A stretch of 64,000 bases of DNA from Azospirillaceae bacterium. Lineage in GTDB: Bacteria; Pseudomonadota; Alphaproteobacteria; Azospirillales; Azospirillaceae. The notes beneath the pieces were generated by a model. That model did not search any database, was not told the DNA's origin, and was given only the letters and a program-made list of their open reading frames with translations. The translations under genes were made by a program, and so were the position numbers. Below are positions 47,709 to 58,595 of this stretch, one piece after another (position 1 is the stretch's first letter; every line of letters starts with the position of its first letter). The stretch is from NCBI GenBank assembly GCA_031291675.1, contig JARLIO010000059.1, forward strand, positions 62,001 to 126,000, given 5' to 3'.

Positions 47709-49149
47709 CCCCGTCAACGAGGAGGCGACGCGTCAGGCGCTGGACCGCCGCATCGCCGCCGAACCCGACGCCATTGCGCCGCGGTTCGAACGCGCCCTGC
47801 TGTGGACCCGACGCGGCAATGCCGACGCAGCCCGGCAGGATTACCTGGACATCCTGGCCCGCGATCCCGGACATTTCGCCGCGCTCAACAATCTCGGGAC
47901 CCTGCTCTACGACACCGGCTATCGCACCGCCGCGCGTACGGTCTATGGCGAGGCCGTGAAGCGGCACCCGGATCGCGCCACCGGCCATGTCAATCTGGGC
48001 AATCTGCTGCTTGGTGACGGGGCCCTGGACGAGGCGCGGCAGTCTTTCGAGACGGCGCTCCGGCTGGATCCGGGGCTGGCCGTGGCCCATCAGGGGCTCG
48101 CTCACACCCTTCAAGACAAGGGCGAGACCGCCGCCGCGGCCTATCACCGGCGGCTCGGGTTCACGGGCCACAGCCGCCAGACCTGGCCCTGCCGCGGCGA
48201 CGAAACAGCCCGGCGGGTCCTGGTGCTGGCTGCCGCGACCGGCGGCAACATCCCCCTGCAGTCATTGATCGATGACCGTCGGTTCCGGACCAGCGTGGTC
48301 TTCGCCGATTTCGACGATCCGGTTCAGCCGCTGCCGCCTCACGAGCTGGTGTTCAACGCGATCGGCGATGCCGACCAGAGCCCGGCGGCGTTGCATGCCG
48401 CGGGGCTGTTGATCGCGGGGACACGCGCGCCGGTGATCAACGACCCCGCCGCGGTCCTGGCAACCGGACGCGGCGTCAACGCCGGGCGTCTGGCCGCGAT
48501 CCCTGGCGTGATCATGCCGATCACCGCGCGGCTCCCCCGCACCGTGCCAAGCGGTGGCGACGCGGCTGCCGCGCTGGCGCGTCATGGGCTGGATTTCCCG
48601 GTCTTGCTGCGGACGCCCGGCTTCCACACCGGTCGCCATTTCGAGTGCGTCAGCGACAGCGGCGCATGGGACGCGGCTTGGGCCACCCTGCCCGGCACCG
48701 AACTGCTGGCGATCCAATATCTCGACGCCCGCGGCGCCGACGGCTATGCCCGGAAATACCGGGTCATGATGATCGACGGCCGGCTCTATCCGCTGCATCT
48801 GGCGGTCGCCGCCCACTGGAAGGTCCATTATTTCGCGGCCGACATGGCCGATCACGCGGAATTCCGCGCCGAAGAGGCCGCGTTTCTCCGCGACATGACG
48901 GGCGTCATCGGGTCACGTGGCATGCAAGCCCTGGAACGGATCCGCGATCAGTTGGGCCTGGATTATGCCGGGATCGATTTCGCCCTCGACCGCGACGGTT
49001 CGATTCTGGTGTTCGAGGTCAACGCGACCATGACAGTGGTCCCGCCGCCGGACGACCGCAAATGGGACTACCGGCGGCCCGCCTGCGCACGGGTCCTGAG
49101 CGCGATCCGAGACATGATGCTGACACGGATTCCCGCGGCCAGGCCCTGA
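47689..49149 (+). CDS. TPR protein with C-terminal ATP-grasp-like domain
   Basis: This 486-residue protein has three to four tetratricopeptide repeats at about residues 10-150 (for example FAALNNLGTLLYDTGY and GHVNLGNLLLGDGALDEAR). The C-terminal half has ATP-grasp features: YARKYRVMMIDGRLYPLHLA, then LGLDYAGIDFALDRDG and VFEVNATMTVVPP, where the Asp, Glu and Asn would hold magnesium-ATP. The start is a TTG at 47689 with a GGAGAGG site located inside the upstream gene, giving a 20-base overlap and probably translational coupling. It may ligate an amino acid or peptide to a carboxylate; the substrate is unknown. Confidence 0.8.
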   Translation: MTTFCSDPVNEEATRQALDRRIAAEPDAIAPRFERALLWTRRGNADAARQDYLDILARDPGHFAALNNLGTLLYDTGYRTAARTVYGEAVKRHPDRATGHVNLGNLLLGDGALDEARQSFETALRLDPGLAVAHQGLAHTLQDKGETAAAAYHRRLGFTGHSRQTWPCRGDETARRVLVLAAATGGNIPLQSLIDDRRFRTSVVFADFDDPVQPLPPHELVFNAIGDADQSPAALHAAGLLIAGTRAPVINDPAAVLATGRGVNAGRLAAIPGVIMPITARLPRTVPSGGDAAAALARHGLDFPVLLRTPGFHTGRHFECVSDSGAWDAAWATLPGTELLAIQYLDARGADGYARKYRVMMIDGRLYPLHLAVAAHWKVHYFAADMADHAEFRAEEAAFLRDMTGVIGSRGMQALERIRDQLGLDYAGIDFALDRDGSILVFEVNATMTVVPPPDDRKWDYRRPACARVLSAIRDMMLTRIPAARP

Positions 49150-49366
49150 TTTCCGCGCCCCGGATCAATCCCCAATGACGACCATAGCGGGGTGCGTCAA
49201 CGAGTTTGCGACCGTCGCCCTCGCAAACGCGGCCGCAAGCTCCGAACGATGGCGCCTGGGACCCTGGATGCCCGCGTTCGCGAGCATGACGGTGGCGACC
49301 ACCGGGGACGTCGGTCCGCCGGTTTCCGGCCTGGTGGACCAGCGCTCAGGAGCGCGTTTCAGACTG

Positions 49367-49407
49367 ATACCAGCCCGCCATGATCTTGCCTCATGGCGGG
49401 CTGGTAT
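49367..49407. repeat. Perfect 17-bp inverted repeat, palindromic family member 2
   Basis: The arms 49367-49383 and 49391-49407 are perfectly complementary around a 7-base loop (TCTTGCC). Arms and loop closely match the reverse complement of 8139-8175, with compensated differences in the arms. The left 13 bases also occur at 3496-3508. Confidence 0.85.
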
Positions 49408-49438
49408 ATCGGTCGCGACGCCGACCGCGCACCCCCAT

Positions 49439-49520
49439 GGCGCGGAGCCAAGCGCTCGGATGGGCGCGCCAGCGCCTGAGGCTTCGCTTTGATCGGTCAC
49501 GATCAAAGCGGATCGGTATG
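49439..49520 (+). repeat. Dispersed intergenic repeat, copy 3
   Basis: It closely matches copy 2 at 43721-43804. Its core has the best-preserved inner stem, CGCTTTGATCG and CGATCAAAGCG around GTCA. It lies 31 bases after the palindrome at 49367-49407, and the two may form one composite element. Confidence 0.85.
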
Positions 49521-49590
49521 ACACCAACGGTCATCGGAGATGACCGTTGTGTTCAGACGCTACGCATCACCCGGTCCTTGCGGTCCGGGA

Positions 49591-49815
49591 TCAGGCAACC
49601 TTGAGGGTGCCATCGACATAGCGCCAATCCAAAGCGTCCAACGCCAGCGGAAGGCGCGATTCAAAGCAGCCCTCATCGCCATTCGGCGCCGAAACATCGC
49701 CGATCGCATCTTCCGCAAGCACCCGCTCCGGCCGCTTGCCACAGCAGAAAATCAAACCCTCATCATCGGAATGACGCTCGAGATGTTGGCAATTCATGCA
49801 AATTTCGTCAGACAT
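49591..49815 (-). CDS. Small Cys-containing protein, unknown function
   Basis: This 74-residue protein begins MSDEICMNCQHLERH and has FCCGKRP at about residue 23-29, so four Cys are placed as for a small zinc site. A GAGAGGACC ribosome site precedes the ATG at 49815, and the acidic composition differs from neighbouring frames, supporting real coding. I do not recognise the family. It stands alone between repeat-rich DNA and a radical SAM gene. Confidence 0.6.
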   Translation of the reverse strand: MSDEICMNCQHLERHSDDEGLIFCCGKRPERVLAEDAIGDVSAPNGDEGCFESRLPLALDALDWRYVDGTLKVA

Positions 49816-50067
49816 CGCTTAGGTCCTCTCACTCACGCCACCGAAATCCTGAATTCCACCACCCCCAGGATCAGAGGGTCCCACGGCCATAGCGGGCGAA
49901 CCGATTTCGCCCTTCGGTTGCGCCATGGCGGCAGACAATGAACTGCGCCTTGGCGGCTTCATTGTCCATGCTTATTCGATTGGCGCGGCAAAAAGCCCCA
50001 GTCTTGGCAATGATTACACCGGGAATAAGAAATTGATAGAAGAATTCCGTTTCATTACTGCTTCTAT

Positions 50068-52143
<2,076 letters not shown>

Positions 52144-52365
52144 GAAGACTTCCGTTCGCAGCGCCCGTGGCGCGACGCGGAACTCTACAAGGCCGTCTCA
52201 CGCGACGCCAGAGCCGTTTCCGATCACGTTGGATCGAAAACGGCTCCGGCCCTTATGTTTTGACGCATTTTCTACGCCCAACCGGTATCCACTTGGTCGG
52301 AAAATGCTCTGGCCATCCTTCTGGCCACGGGCCACCGGGGACACCGGTACGGCCCCCGGCCGACG
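52144..52365. other. Intergenic region with composite palindromes, no gene
   Basis: Upstream of the YgiQ-type gene. It holds the two stems described at 52211-52246 and 52265-52307 and no supported coding sequence. Confidence 0.5.
52211..52307. repeat. Composite alphaproteobacterial-style palindromic repeat
   Basis: The first stem pairs GAGCCGTTTCCGATC (52211-52225) with GATCGAAAACGGCTC (52232-52246), one mismatch. The second has GCATTTTC (52265-52272) and GAAAATGC (52300-52307) around AACCGGTATCCACTTGG. This two-stem layout, including the CCGGTATCCACTT core, is familiar from intergenic repeats in Rhizobiales and relatives. Confidence 0.75.
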
Positions 52366-52560
52366 TCATGGCACCGGGGAACCGCCGCGCCTCATATCCT
52401 GGATCTGTCGAACCGCAAGCGCCAGACGCTGCTCGACATCGCCCACCGTTGCCGCCGGAGGCCGCACCGCCACTGCCGACCTCGACGCCGCGGCCCGCGG
52501 CGCGGGCGACACGCCGATCATCCGGCGGATCCGCGCGATCGCAGCTTGGAATGGTGGCAT
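52366..52560 (-). CDS. Candidate small protein at the end of the export operon
   Basis: A 64-codon frame starts at an ATG at 52560 with a GGGAGGGGG site, 21 bases after the HlyD-like stop. It also has an upstream GTG at 52584 overlapping that stop. The product is basic and Ala-rich with a potential amphipathic helix (VEQRLALAVRQIQDMRR). No family is recognised. The strong ribosome site and operon position are the only support. Confidence 0.4.
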   Translation of the reverse strand: MPPFQAAIARIRRMIGVSPAPRAAASRSAVAVRPPAATVGDVEQRLALAVRQIQDMRRGGSPVP

Positions 52561-52580
52561 CGTCCCCCTCCCCGGTCCGG

Positions 52581-53951
52581 TCACGGTTCGTGGAACGCGG
52601 TATCAACCGACCGGGTCAAAGGGCGGAACAGATAGCCCGCCAATGTCCGGGTCCCGGCAACAATCTCGGCATCAACCACCATGCCGGGCAGCAGGGGGCC
52701 CGGCGGCGCGGACTGCTGTCCCGGCACCTCGGGGGCCGTCGCATCGAACGCGATCAAACCCTTGTAGTAAGGCTGCCCCTGGCCATCGATCAGCGTCGTC
52801 GGCGAAACCTGAACCAGATGACCGGCCAGGGTGGCGTAGCGCGCGGAATCGGAACTCCTCACCTTGATCCGGACCGGCTGATCGGGCCAGAGCCGCGTGA
52901 CATCGCGGGGCGCGATCCGGACGTCGAGCTGGAGGCGGGCATCCGCCGGCACGACGGACATCAGCGTCTCCCCCGGCGACACCACCGCGCCGGGGCTATG
53001 AATCCGCAGATCCTGGACGATGCCATCGACCGGGGACCGAACATCAAGACCGGCGATGCGCGCCTGAAGCCGGGGAATGGTCGCCTTGATCGCCTCCATC
53101 TCGGTCGCCACCGTTCCCGTCTCGGTCAACGCCGCTTCGCGCTGCGCCATGTCCTGGTTGACGCGCTGGCGTTGCGTCTCGATGATCGACTGCGACGCCA
53201 CCAGAACCAGGTCGCGCAGGCGATTGACCTCGCCCTGCGCCGTCACCAGGGCGCTCTGGGCATCAAGCTGAATCTCCTGAGCATTGACCGCGTCCGGCGC
53301 CACGCGCTGGCGGAGCGCCAGACGCCGGCTGGCGATATCCAGCTGGCGTTGCGACAGGGTCAACGCATCGCGCAGCTGGTTGGCCTCCTTGCGATGCTGA
53401 TCGATCTGGCTGTCGATCACGGCCAGGGCCGCCCGATGACTGTCACGCTGCCCCGCCCAGATCCGGCGCTGGTCCGCCGCCAGGTCCGGCCAGTCGGCTT
53501 GCAGCACCACGAAATTGGGTTCCCGACCCTCCGCCAGCGCCCGCAGACGCTCGATCCGCATCTGCAACGCCGCCGATTGCGCCTGCGCCTGATGCAGTTC
53601 CTCCCGGGCCTGGACCGGGTCGATTCGCACCAGCAACTGGCCCTCCTTGACGCGATCGCCGTCCTGAACCGCGATTTCACTGACCACGCCGGCCTCGAGA
53701 TGCTGAATCGTCTTGATCTGACCGACGGGAACCACCTGTCCCGGTGCCGACACCAGCTCTTCAATGGGTGTGATCGCGGACCACCAGATGAAACCGACCA
53801 ACACGATGCCCGCGGTGAACACCAGACTCCGCACCAGATCGGAAATCGGCCGTTCTTCGAACCCCGCCGGCTCGACCAACACCCTCTTCCGGCGTAACCC
53901 AATCTGGACCGCGCCGGCGCCGCCGACGCGCGCGGATGTCAAGCGGATCAT
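52581..53951 (-). CDS. HlyD/LapC-family membrane fusion protein of a type I-like exporter
   Basis: This 456-residue periplasmic adaptor has one N-terminal membrane helix (LVFTAGIVLVGFIWW) at about residues 43-57, a lipoyl half (VSAPGQVVPVGQIKTIQHLEAG), a long coiled-coil hairpin and a second lipoyl half with beta-barrel (VRSPVDGIVQDLRIHSPGAVV). It ends with the AEIVAGTRTLAGYLFRPL motif typical of HlyD/LapC-type adaptors. It connects the tandem ABC exporter, whose gene overlaps it by four bases, to an outer-membrane channel. No TolC-like gene is in the window. Confidence 0.93.
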   Translation of the reverse strand: MIRLTSARVGGAGAVQIGLRRKRVLVEPAGFEERPISDLVRSLVFTAGIVLVGFIWWSAITPIEELVSAPGQVVPVGQIKTIQHLEAGVVSEIAVQDGDRVKEGQLLVRIDPVQAREELHQAQAQSAALQMRIERLRALAEGREPNFVVLQADWPDLAADQRRIWAGQRDSHRAALAVIDSQIDQHRKEANQLRDALTLSQRQLDIASRRLALRQRVAPDAVNAQEIQLDAQSALVTAQGEVNRLRDLVLVASQSIIETQRQRVNQDMAQREAALTETGTVATEMEAIKATIPRLQARIAGLDVRSPVDGIVQDLRIHSPGAVVSPGETLMSVVPADARLQLDVRIAPRDVTRLWPDQPVRIKVRSSDSARYATLAGHLVQVSPTTLIDGQGQPYYKGLIAFDATAPEVPGQQSAPPGPLLPGMVVDAEIVAGTRTLAGYLFRPLTRSVDTAFHEP

Positions 53952-56900
53952 GATGCCTGGCTCCCTGGGATCAAGTTGCTGAGCTCGCCATAGCGCCCGG
54001 TTTGCCGGATATAGCCATCCTCCAGATAGATGACGTCATCGGCGAGCCGCAAATGGTCGGGATTACTGGACACGATCAGAATCGTTGCCCGCTGGCGCAG
54101 CAGACCGACCGCCCGCTGGAAGGCCTGATCGGTCGCGGCGTCGAGGCCGAAGCCGGGATCGTCGAACAGGATCAGCGACGCCGAACCGAGATAGAGCCGC
54201 GCCAGCGACAGCCGTTCGCAAAAGCCGCGCGGCAGGCCTCCGCCCCAGCCGTCGCCAATCACCGTGGCGAAATCATCGGGCAGGGCAAAAATATCGGTCG
54301 TCAATCCGGCGAGATCGGTCGCCCGCCGCAGATCCTCGTCACCCGCCGTCGGATTGGCGAGGCGGAGATTGTCGGCGACCGTGCCGTTGAAAATACTGTG
54401 ACGTTGCTGGGCAAAGCCGACCACCGTGCGCAGATCCCAGGGATCGATCCGGCTGATATCGGTTCCATCGATCCGAATGGTTCCGGCCTGGGGCTGGTAC
54501 AGGCCGGCGATCAGCTTCAGCAAGGTCGATTTGCCACCGCCGGTCGGTCCGGTGATGCCGATCACCTGGCCGGCCGAGACCTGGAAACTGATCCCCAGCA
54601 AAGCGGGATCGGCATCGTCGTCATAGCGGAAGGACACGCGCGCAAAACTGAGATCGCCGCGAACTGGCGGCGGCACATGGCGTGCGCGGGTGATGTCACG
54701 TTCGACGCCCAACGCCATCAGCGCATCCGTGCGCCGGACACTGTCTCGCGCCCGCAGCAACGTTGCTACCGACGACAAGCCGAGCTGCCACGACTGGATC
54801 AGGCGATCGGTCACCAGCAACGCGGCGATGATCACCCCGGCGGCAACCGGTCCGGCTGTGGGCTCCAGCACCTGCAACGAACTCGCCGCCAGCGCCGTCA
54901 CCATCATCAGGGCGCCGCAGACCCGTGCCCCGCCGGCGATCCAACGGGAACAGGACTGCGCCGCGAGATCCGCGTCCATCGCCCGGGCCGACAGAGCGCG
55001 GAAGCGCTCGAACCACAGGCGCTCCAGACCGACCTGCTTGATCGCCCGCATCTTGCTGAGGCATTCGGTCAGAAACTCGCTTCGGCGTTCGCCCGCACGC
55101 GACGATCGCGCAATCTCCGCCCCCAACGCGCCCGACCTCGACCAGCCGAGCACAGCAAAAATCCCACCGATCGCGATCAGGGCCACGGGCAGCCAGATCT
55201 TGATGAAACCCAAAATGATCAAATAAACGACGTTCAACGGCAGTTCGTAAAACAGCAGTCCTGTCGCGCCAACGAACAGTTCGCGCAGGAATTCGAAATC
55301 TTCGAGCCGGGCCAACGTGCTGCCCAGGCTGCCGCGCTCGACGACCGATACCGGCAGGCCCAGGATCCGCCGACAGATCCCCGTCGCCAGGATGAATTCG
55401 AGCCGCGCGCCAATATGGGCGATGATCCGGCCACGCCGAAGCCGCAGCGCGCCCTCCACAACCAGGGCCAGAGCGGCCCCGACCGGCAACCACACGGTCA
55501 GAGCGACATCGCCCGCCGGGATCGCCCGGTCGAAAACCGCAATCAGCAACCCGGGGACGGCCAACGCCAGCACCGCGATGGCCATCGATACCACCAGGTT
55601 GACGGTAACCAGGCGGCGAAAACGCGTCATCACCCGCCAAAACCCATCAGGGTCCGCCGCCGCCGCGGTCCAGGCCGGTTCCTGCTCATCAAACCAGTAG
55701 ACCGTGCCGCGGGTCGGGCTGCGCGGCACGACGGTGTTCTCCACAGCACCACCGTCGAACACCACAACACCATCTTCGGTTTCGTGCAGCAGGATTTGCG
55801 CCGCACCATCATCAGGGATGAACAGGCAGGGCATTCCCATCGCCGTCACGTGATCGAGACGGGCCCGCGCCGACCGGGGCACATAATCGAGATGGCTCAT
55901 CACCTGGAGCAGCCCGGTCAGGTCGAGGGCGTCCGAACGCTGTGGCAAGGCCTCCGCCAGTTGCCGCGGACTGCCACGCCAGTCCAGGGCGGTCAACAGC
56001 GCCACGAGACAGGTCGAGAGATCGGTCGGGATGCGAAACCGCGACACCAGCAACCGCGACAGCGGCTCGGGCTCCGCCAGCACCACCGCGCCCGGATCGC
56101 GCCGCGCCGGCGGCCGCAGCACCGCCGCCGCAGAGACCACCGTGGCCAAACCGGCTGCGGGAGCGCGGTCGACGCGGCTCAGCCGGCCCTCGGCCAGGGT
56201 GTAGACCTGATCGGCCAGGGACAGGAACGGCACGCGGTCGGTCACCAGAACAAGGGTGCAGCGGCCCTTGAGCGCGGTCAGGAGCCGCCGCAACGCGGTC
56301 TCACCCGCCGCGTCGAGGCCGATACTCGCCTCGTCGAACAAAATGACCTTCGGCTGACGCGCCAACGCCCGGACAATCGCGATCCGCTGACGAAAGCCCG
56401 CCGGCAGGGTTTCCGCAATACTGTCCCCGACCCAGGTGTCGTAGCCGCGTGGCAGCAGACCGACAATCCGATCCAGCCCGAGATCCCGGGCCAATTCAAG
56501 CGCCGGGCCGACCCGATCGGGATCATACAGCGTGATGTTGTCCAGGATCGTTCCCTCGAACAGGACGCCCTCCTGTGGCAGAAACGCGATCTGATCGGAA
56601 AGCCGGGACGGCACATAGTCGGCCAAATCATATCCGTCGACCAGCACCCGTCCCCGGGTCGGTTTGACGAGGCCCGCCATCATCGCCAGCAACGAGGATT
56701 TCCCCTGGCCGCTGTCGCCGACAATCGCGACGCAACCGCCGGGCGGTACGTCGATCGACAAGCCGGAGAACAGCGCCATCGGCGACGGCAGATAGCGCAG
56801 CAGCACATTGTCAAGACGCACCGCACCGGCGATCGGCGGCAGTGCCGGCTGCTTGTCGTCGTCAACATGATCCGTCATGGCGGCCGCAGCGCCACCCCCG

Positions 56901-57913
56901 ACTTCCAGCAGACGCATCAGCCGGTCGCGGGCGGCGCGCGCCCCCTGGACCCGCGGCCAGGCCGCCAGACCACCGCCAAGCATTGCCAGGGTGCGACCAC
57001 ACAGGACCACGACGGCCGCCAGGCCGCCCAACGTCAACTGGTTGTCAACGACCATCCGCGCACCGAACCCGGCGATCAGGACCATGCCCAGCGAGGCGCA
57101 CACACTCGCCGCCGCGATCGTCCGCTGTGACCAGGCGCCATGCCGGTAGCGCAGCGCCACATTGGCCTCTTGCAGCGCTTCGTAGCGCCGTAACAACAAC
57201 GCTTCGGCGGTCAGCGTCTTGAGCGCTCGCAGCCCCTGTAGCAGTTGGGACAGGAAGCCAAGGCGGCGTTCCTCGGCAGCAGCGGCTTCGACAGCCCCCT
57301 GCCGGACCGCCCCGTGGGTCGCCGCGCCGAGAACCACCAGCAAGCCGCCCAGAACCAGCGGCACCACGACCAACCCACCGGCAATCGCCCCGATCACGCC
57401 CAGAAAGATCACGACAAACGGAAGATCGATCAGCGCCAGCAAAGTCTGGCCGGCATAAGGGCTGCCGAAACACTGACGCAGGATTGCCGCCGCTTTGAAC
57501 CCCTCGAGGCGCGCACTGACGTCGACCTGGTCAAAATCGACGATATTCGCCGCCATGACATGGCGCAGCGCCTTGCAACTGATCCGGTGGTCGAAGTGGG
57601 CCCCGACCCAGGCAACAATATATTCGCGGGCACCAGCGGCCAGCGCTTCCAAAATCAGCGCCACGCCAACCCCAAGGATCAAGGCCCAAAGCGTCGAGAT
57701 CGAATGATGAGGAACCACGCGATCGTAAATCTGTAACAATCCAAGAGGCAGAGCAAGCGCCAATGCATTGACAATAATCGATGCAACCGTCAGCTCAGGC
57801 AGCACGCGAAAAAATTCCTGCCAGCCGACGATCGGCAAACGGCGCCGTTGAGACGAACCGGCCGGATCCGACGTTTCAGAGGGTTCAGCCGGCACCGATG
57901 CTGTCACCGTCAT
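53948..57913 (-). CDS. Tandem (two-in-one) ABC exporter with atypical nucleotide sites and a C39-like domain
   Basis: This 1321-residue protein fuses two exporter half-units. Half 1 has membrane helices, Walker A GDSGQGKSS near 399, a signature position reading LPAGFRQR near 500 and Walker B LFDEASIGLDA near 520. A C39-like segment without an evident catalytic Cys lies at about 600-760. Half 2 has helices, Walker A GPTGGGKST near 1119, LPRGFCER near 1224 and LFDDPGFGLDA near 1246. The LSGGQ signature is replaced in both, the Walker B Glu is Asp in half 2, and the H-loop His is Asp (VTDR) and Asn (SSNP). Related to LapB/NHLM-type exporters; the cargo is unknown. Confidence 0.88.
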   Translation of the reverse strand: MTVTASVPAEPSETSDPAGSSQRRRLPIVGWQEFFRVLPELTVASIIVNALALALPLGLLQIYDRVVPHHSISTLWALILGVGVALILEALAAGAREYIVAWVGAHFDHRISCKALRHVMAANIVDFDQVDVSARLEGFKAAAILRQCFGSPYAGQTLLALIDLPFVVIFLGVIGAIAGGLVVVPLVLGGLLVVLGAATHGAVRQGAVEAAAAEERRLGFLSQLLQGLRALKTLTAEALLLRRYEALQEANVALRYRHGAWSQRTIAAASVCASLGMVLIAGFGARMVVDNQLTLGGLAAVVVLCGRTLAMLGGGLAAWPRVQGARAARDRLMRLLEVGGGAAAAMTDHVDDDKQPALPPIAGAVRLDNVLLRYLPSPMALFSGLSIDVPPGGCVAIVGDSGQGKSSLLAMMAGLVKPTRGRVLVDGYDLADYVPSRLSDQIAFLPQEGVLFEGTILDNITLYDPDRVGPALELARDLGLDRIVGLLPRGYDTWVGDSIAETLPAGFRQRIAIVRALARQPKVILFDEASIGLDAAGETALRRLLTALKGRCTLVLVTDRVPFLSLADQVYTLAEGRLSRVDRAPAAGLATVVSAAAVLRPPARRDPGAVVLAEPEPLSRLLVSRFRIPTDLSTCLVALLTALDWRGSPRQLAEALPQRSDALDLTGLLQVMSHLDYVPRSARARLDHVTAMGMPCLFIPDDGAAQILLHETEDGVVVFDGGAVENTVVPRSPTRGTVYWFDEQEPAWTAAAADPDGFWRVMTRFRRLVTVNLVVSMAIAVLALAVPGLLIAVFDRAIPAGDVALTVWLPVGAALALVVEGALRLRRGRIIAHIGARLEFILATGICRRILGLPVSVVERGSLGSTLARLEDFEFLRELFVGATGLLFYELPLNVVYLIILGFIKIWLPVALIAIGGIFAVLGWSRSGALGAEIARSSRAGERRSEFLTECLSKMRAIKQVGLERLWFERFRALSARAMDADLAAQSCSRWIAGGARVCGALMMVTALAASSLQVLEPTAGPVAAGVIIAALLVTDRLIQSWQLGLSSVATLLRARDSVRRTDALMALGVERDITRARHVPPPVRGDLSFARVSFRYDDDADPALLGISFQVSAGQVIGITGPTGGGKSTLLKLIAGLYQPQAGTIRIDGTDISRIDPWDLRTVVGFAQQRHSIFNGTVADNLRLANPTAGDEDLRRATDLAGLTTDIFALPDDFATVIGDGWGGGLPRGFCERLSLARLYLGSASLILFDDPGFGLDAATDQAFQRAVGLLRQRATILIVSSNPDHLRLADDVIYLEDGYIRQTGRYGELSNLIPGSQAS

Positions 57914-58143
57914 GACGCCACTTCATCGTACAATTTGATGATCGTCTTCGCGTCGTTAAGAATCATCAGTACCCTTGTCGACTTCTGAAGATTTTCCAAC
58001 TTTACGCCATATCGTAAATTACCCTTCGCTCCTATCAAAGCCAACGAATGGCGTCTCCTCTTGAATAGAGACGGAGGACCCGAAAGCGCGACGAATGCGA
58101 CACTCTTGCCACAGGTTTGATCGATCCGGGCCTGACGGGACAT
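57910..58143 (-). CDS. Candidate small protein upstream of the tandem ABC exporter
   Basis: A 77-codon frame ends with a four-base overlap (ATGA) with the exporter start, which suggests translational coupling. The product is basic, lacks a signal peptide and ends LENLQKSTRVLMILNDAKTI then IKLYDEVAS, a plausible amphipathic helix. No family is recognised and no clear ribosome site precedes its ATG. It could be a regulator, a leader or a spurious frame. Confidence 0.4.
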   Translation of the reverse strand: MSRQARIDQTCGKSVAFVALSGPPSLFKRRRHSLALIGAKGNLRYGVKLENLQKSTRVLMILNDAKTIIKLYDEVAS

Positions 58144-58595
58144 GCTTTTTCAACCGGTATTGAAATCAGGACCGCGACGTCCCGTCGCAACTGCACCCCG
58201 GCCAATGGATCGGGCCAACGGATTGAATAGAATCAGCGGAACGCGTTTCCGCAAAAACCGGGGCCCGGCAACCCCGGTGCCGCGTTATCACCGCGTCAAA
58301 ATGACCGAACCGACCCGGCAGCAGCGGTCGACTCGATGGTCCGCGAGAATCGCGGGTCTTGCCGGGGCGGCCGCCCGTGATGATCGCTGTTGCCGCTCCG
58401 AGCCGATCGGGTTAATACCGGCTCGCCACGCGTTGACCCCTTGCGGGCGACCGTCGGGCGGATCTCCGGGCCCGCCCGTCGCCAAGCCGCAATCAGGGCC
58501 GAGGCCATCGTCGTGGATGACCGCGTGCCGAGGGGCGCGGCGCGCTTGACAGTGGCGGCCCGCGCCCCGGGGCCGTCGGAGAAACCTTCCTGGCC
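58144..58595. other. Divergent intergenic region between exporter operon and ParA-like gene
   Basis: It should contain promoters in both directions. A 7-bp inverted repeat (CGAGCCG at 58399-58405 and CGGCTCG at 58419-58425) is the only structure I can point to. No gene is supported. Confidence 0.4.

Larger units (their letters stand above)
49150..49590. other. Repeat-rich intergenic region
   Basis: It contains a fragment like a common proteobacterial palindrome at about 49261-49290 (CCTGGATGCCCGCGTTCGCG), the 17-bp hairpin at 49367-49407 and the dispersed repeat copy 3 at 49439-49520. No gene is supported. Confidence 0.6.

Noticed and set aside
54002-57130. A 1042-codon open frame on the plus strand
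   Set aside because: It lies opposite the tandem ABC exporter gene, and its translation is a low-complexity run of Arg, Gln, Asp and Gly with no domain. It is a high-GC shadow frame.
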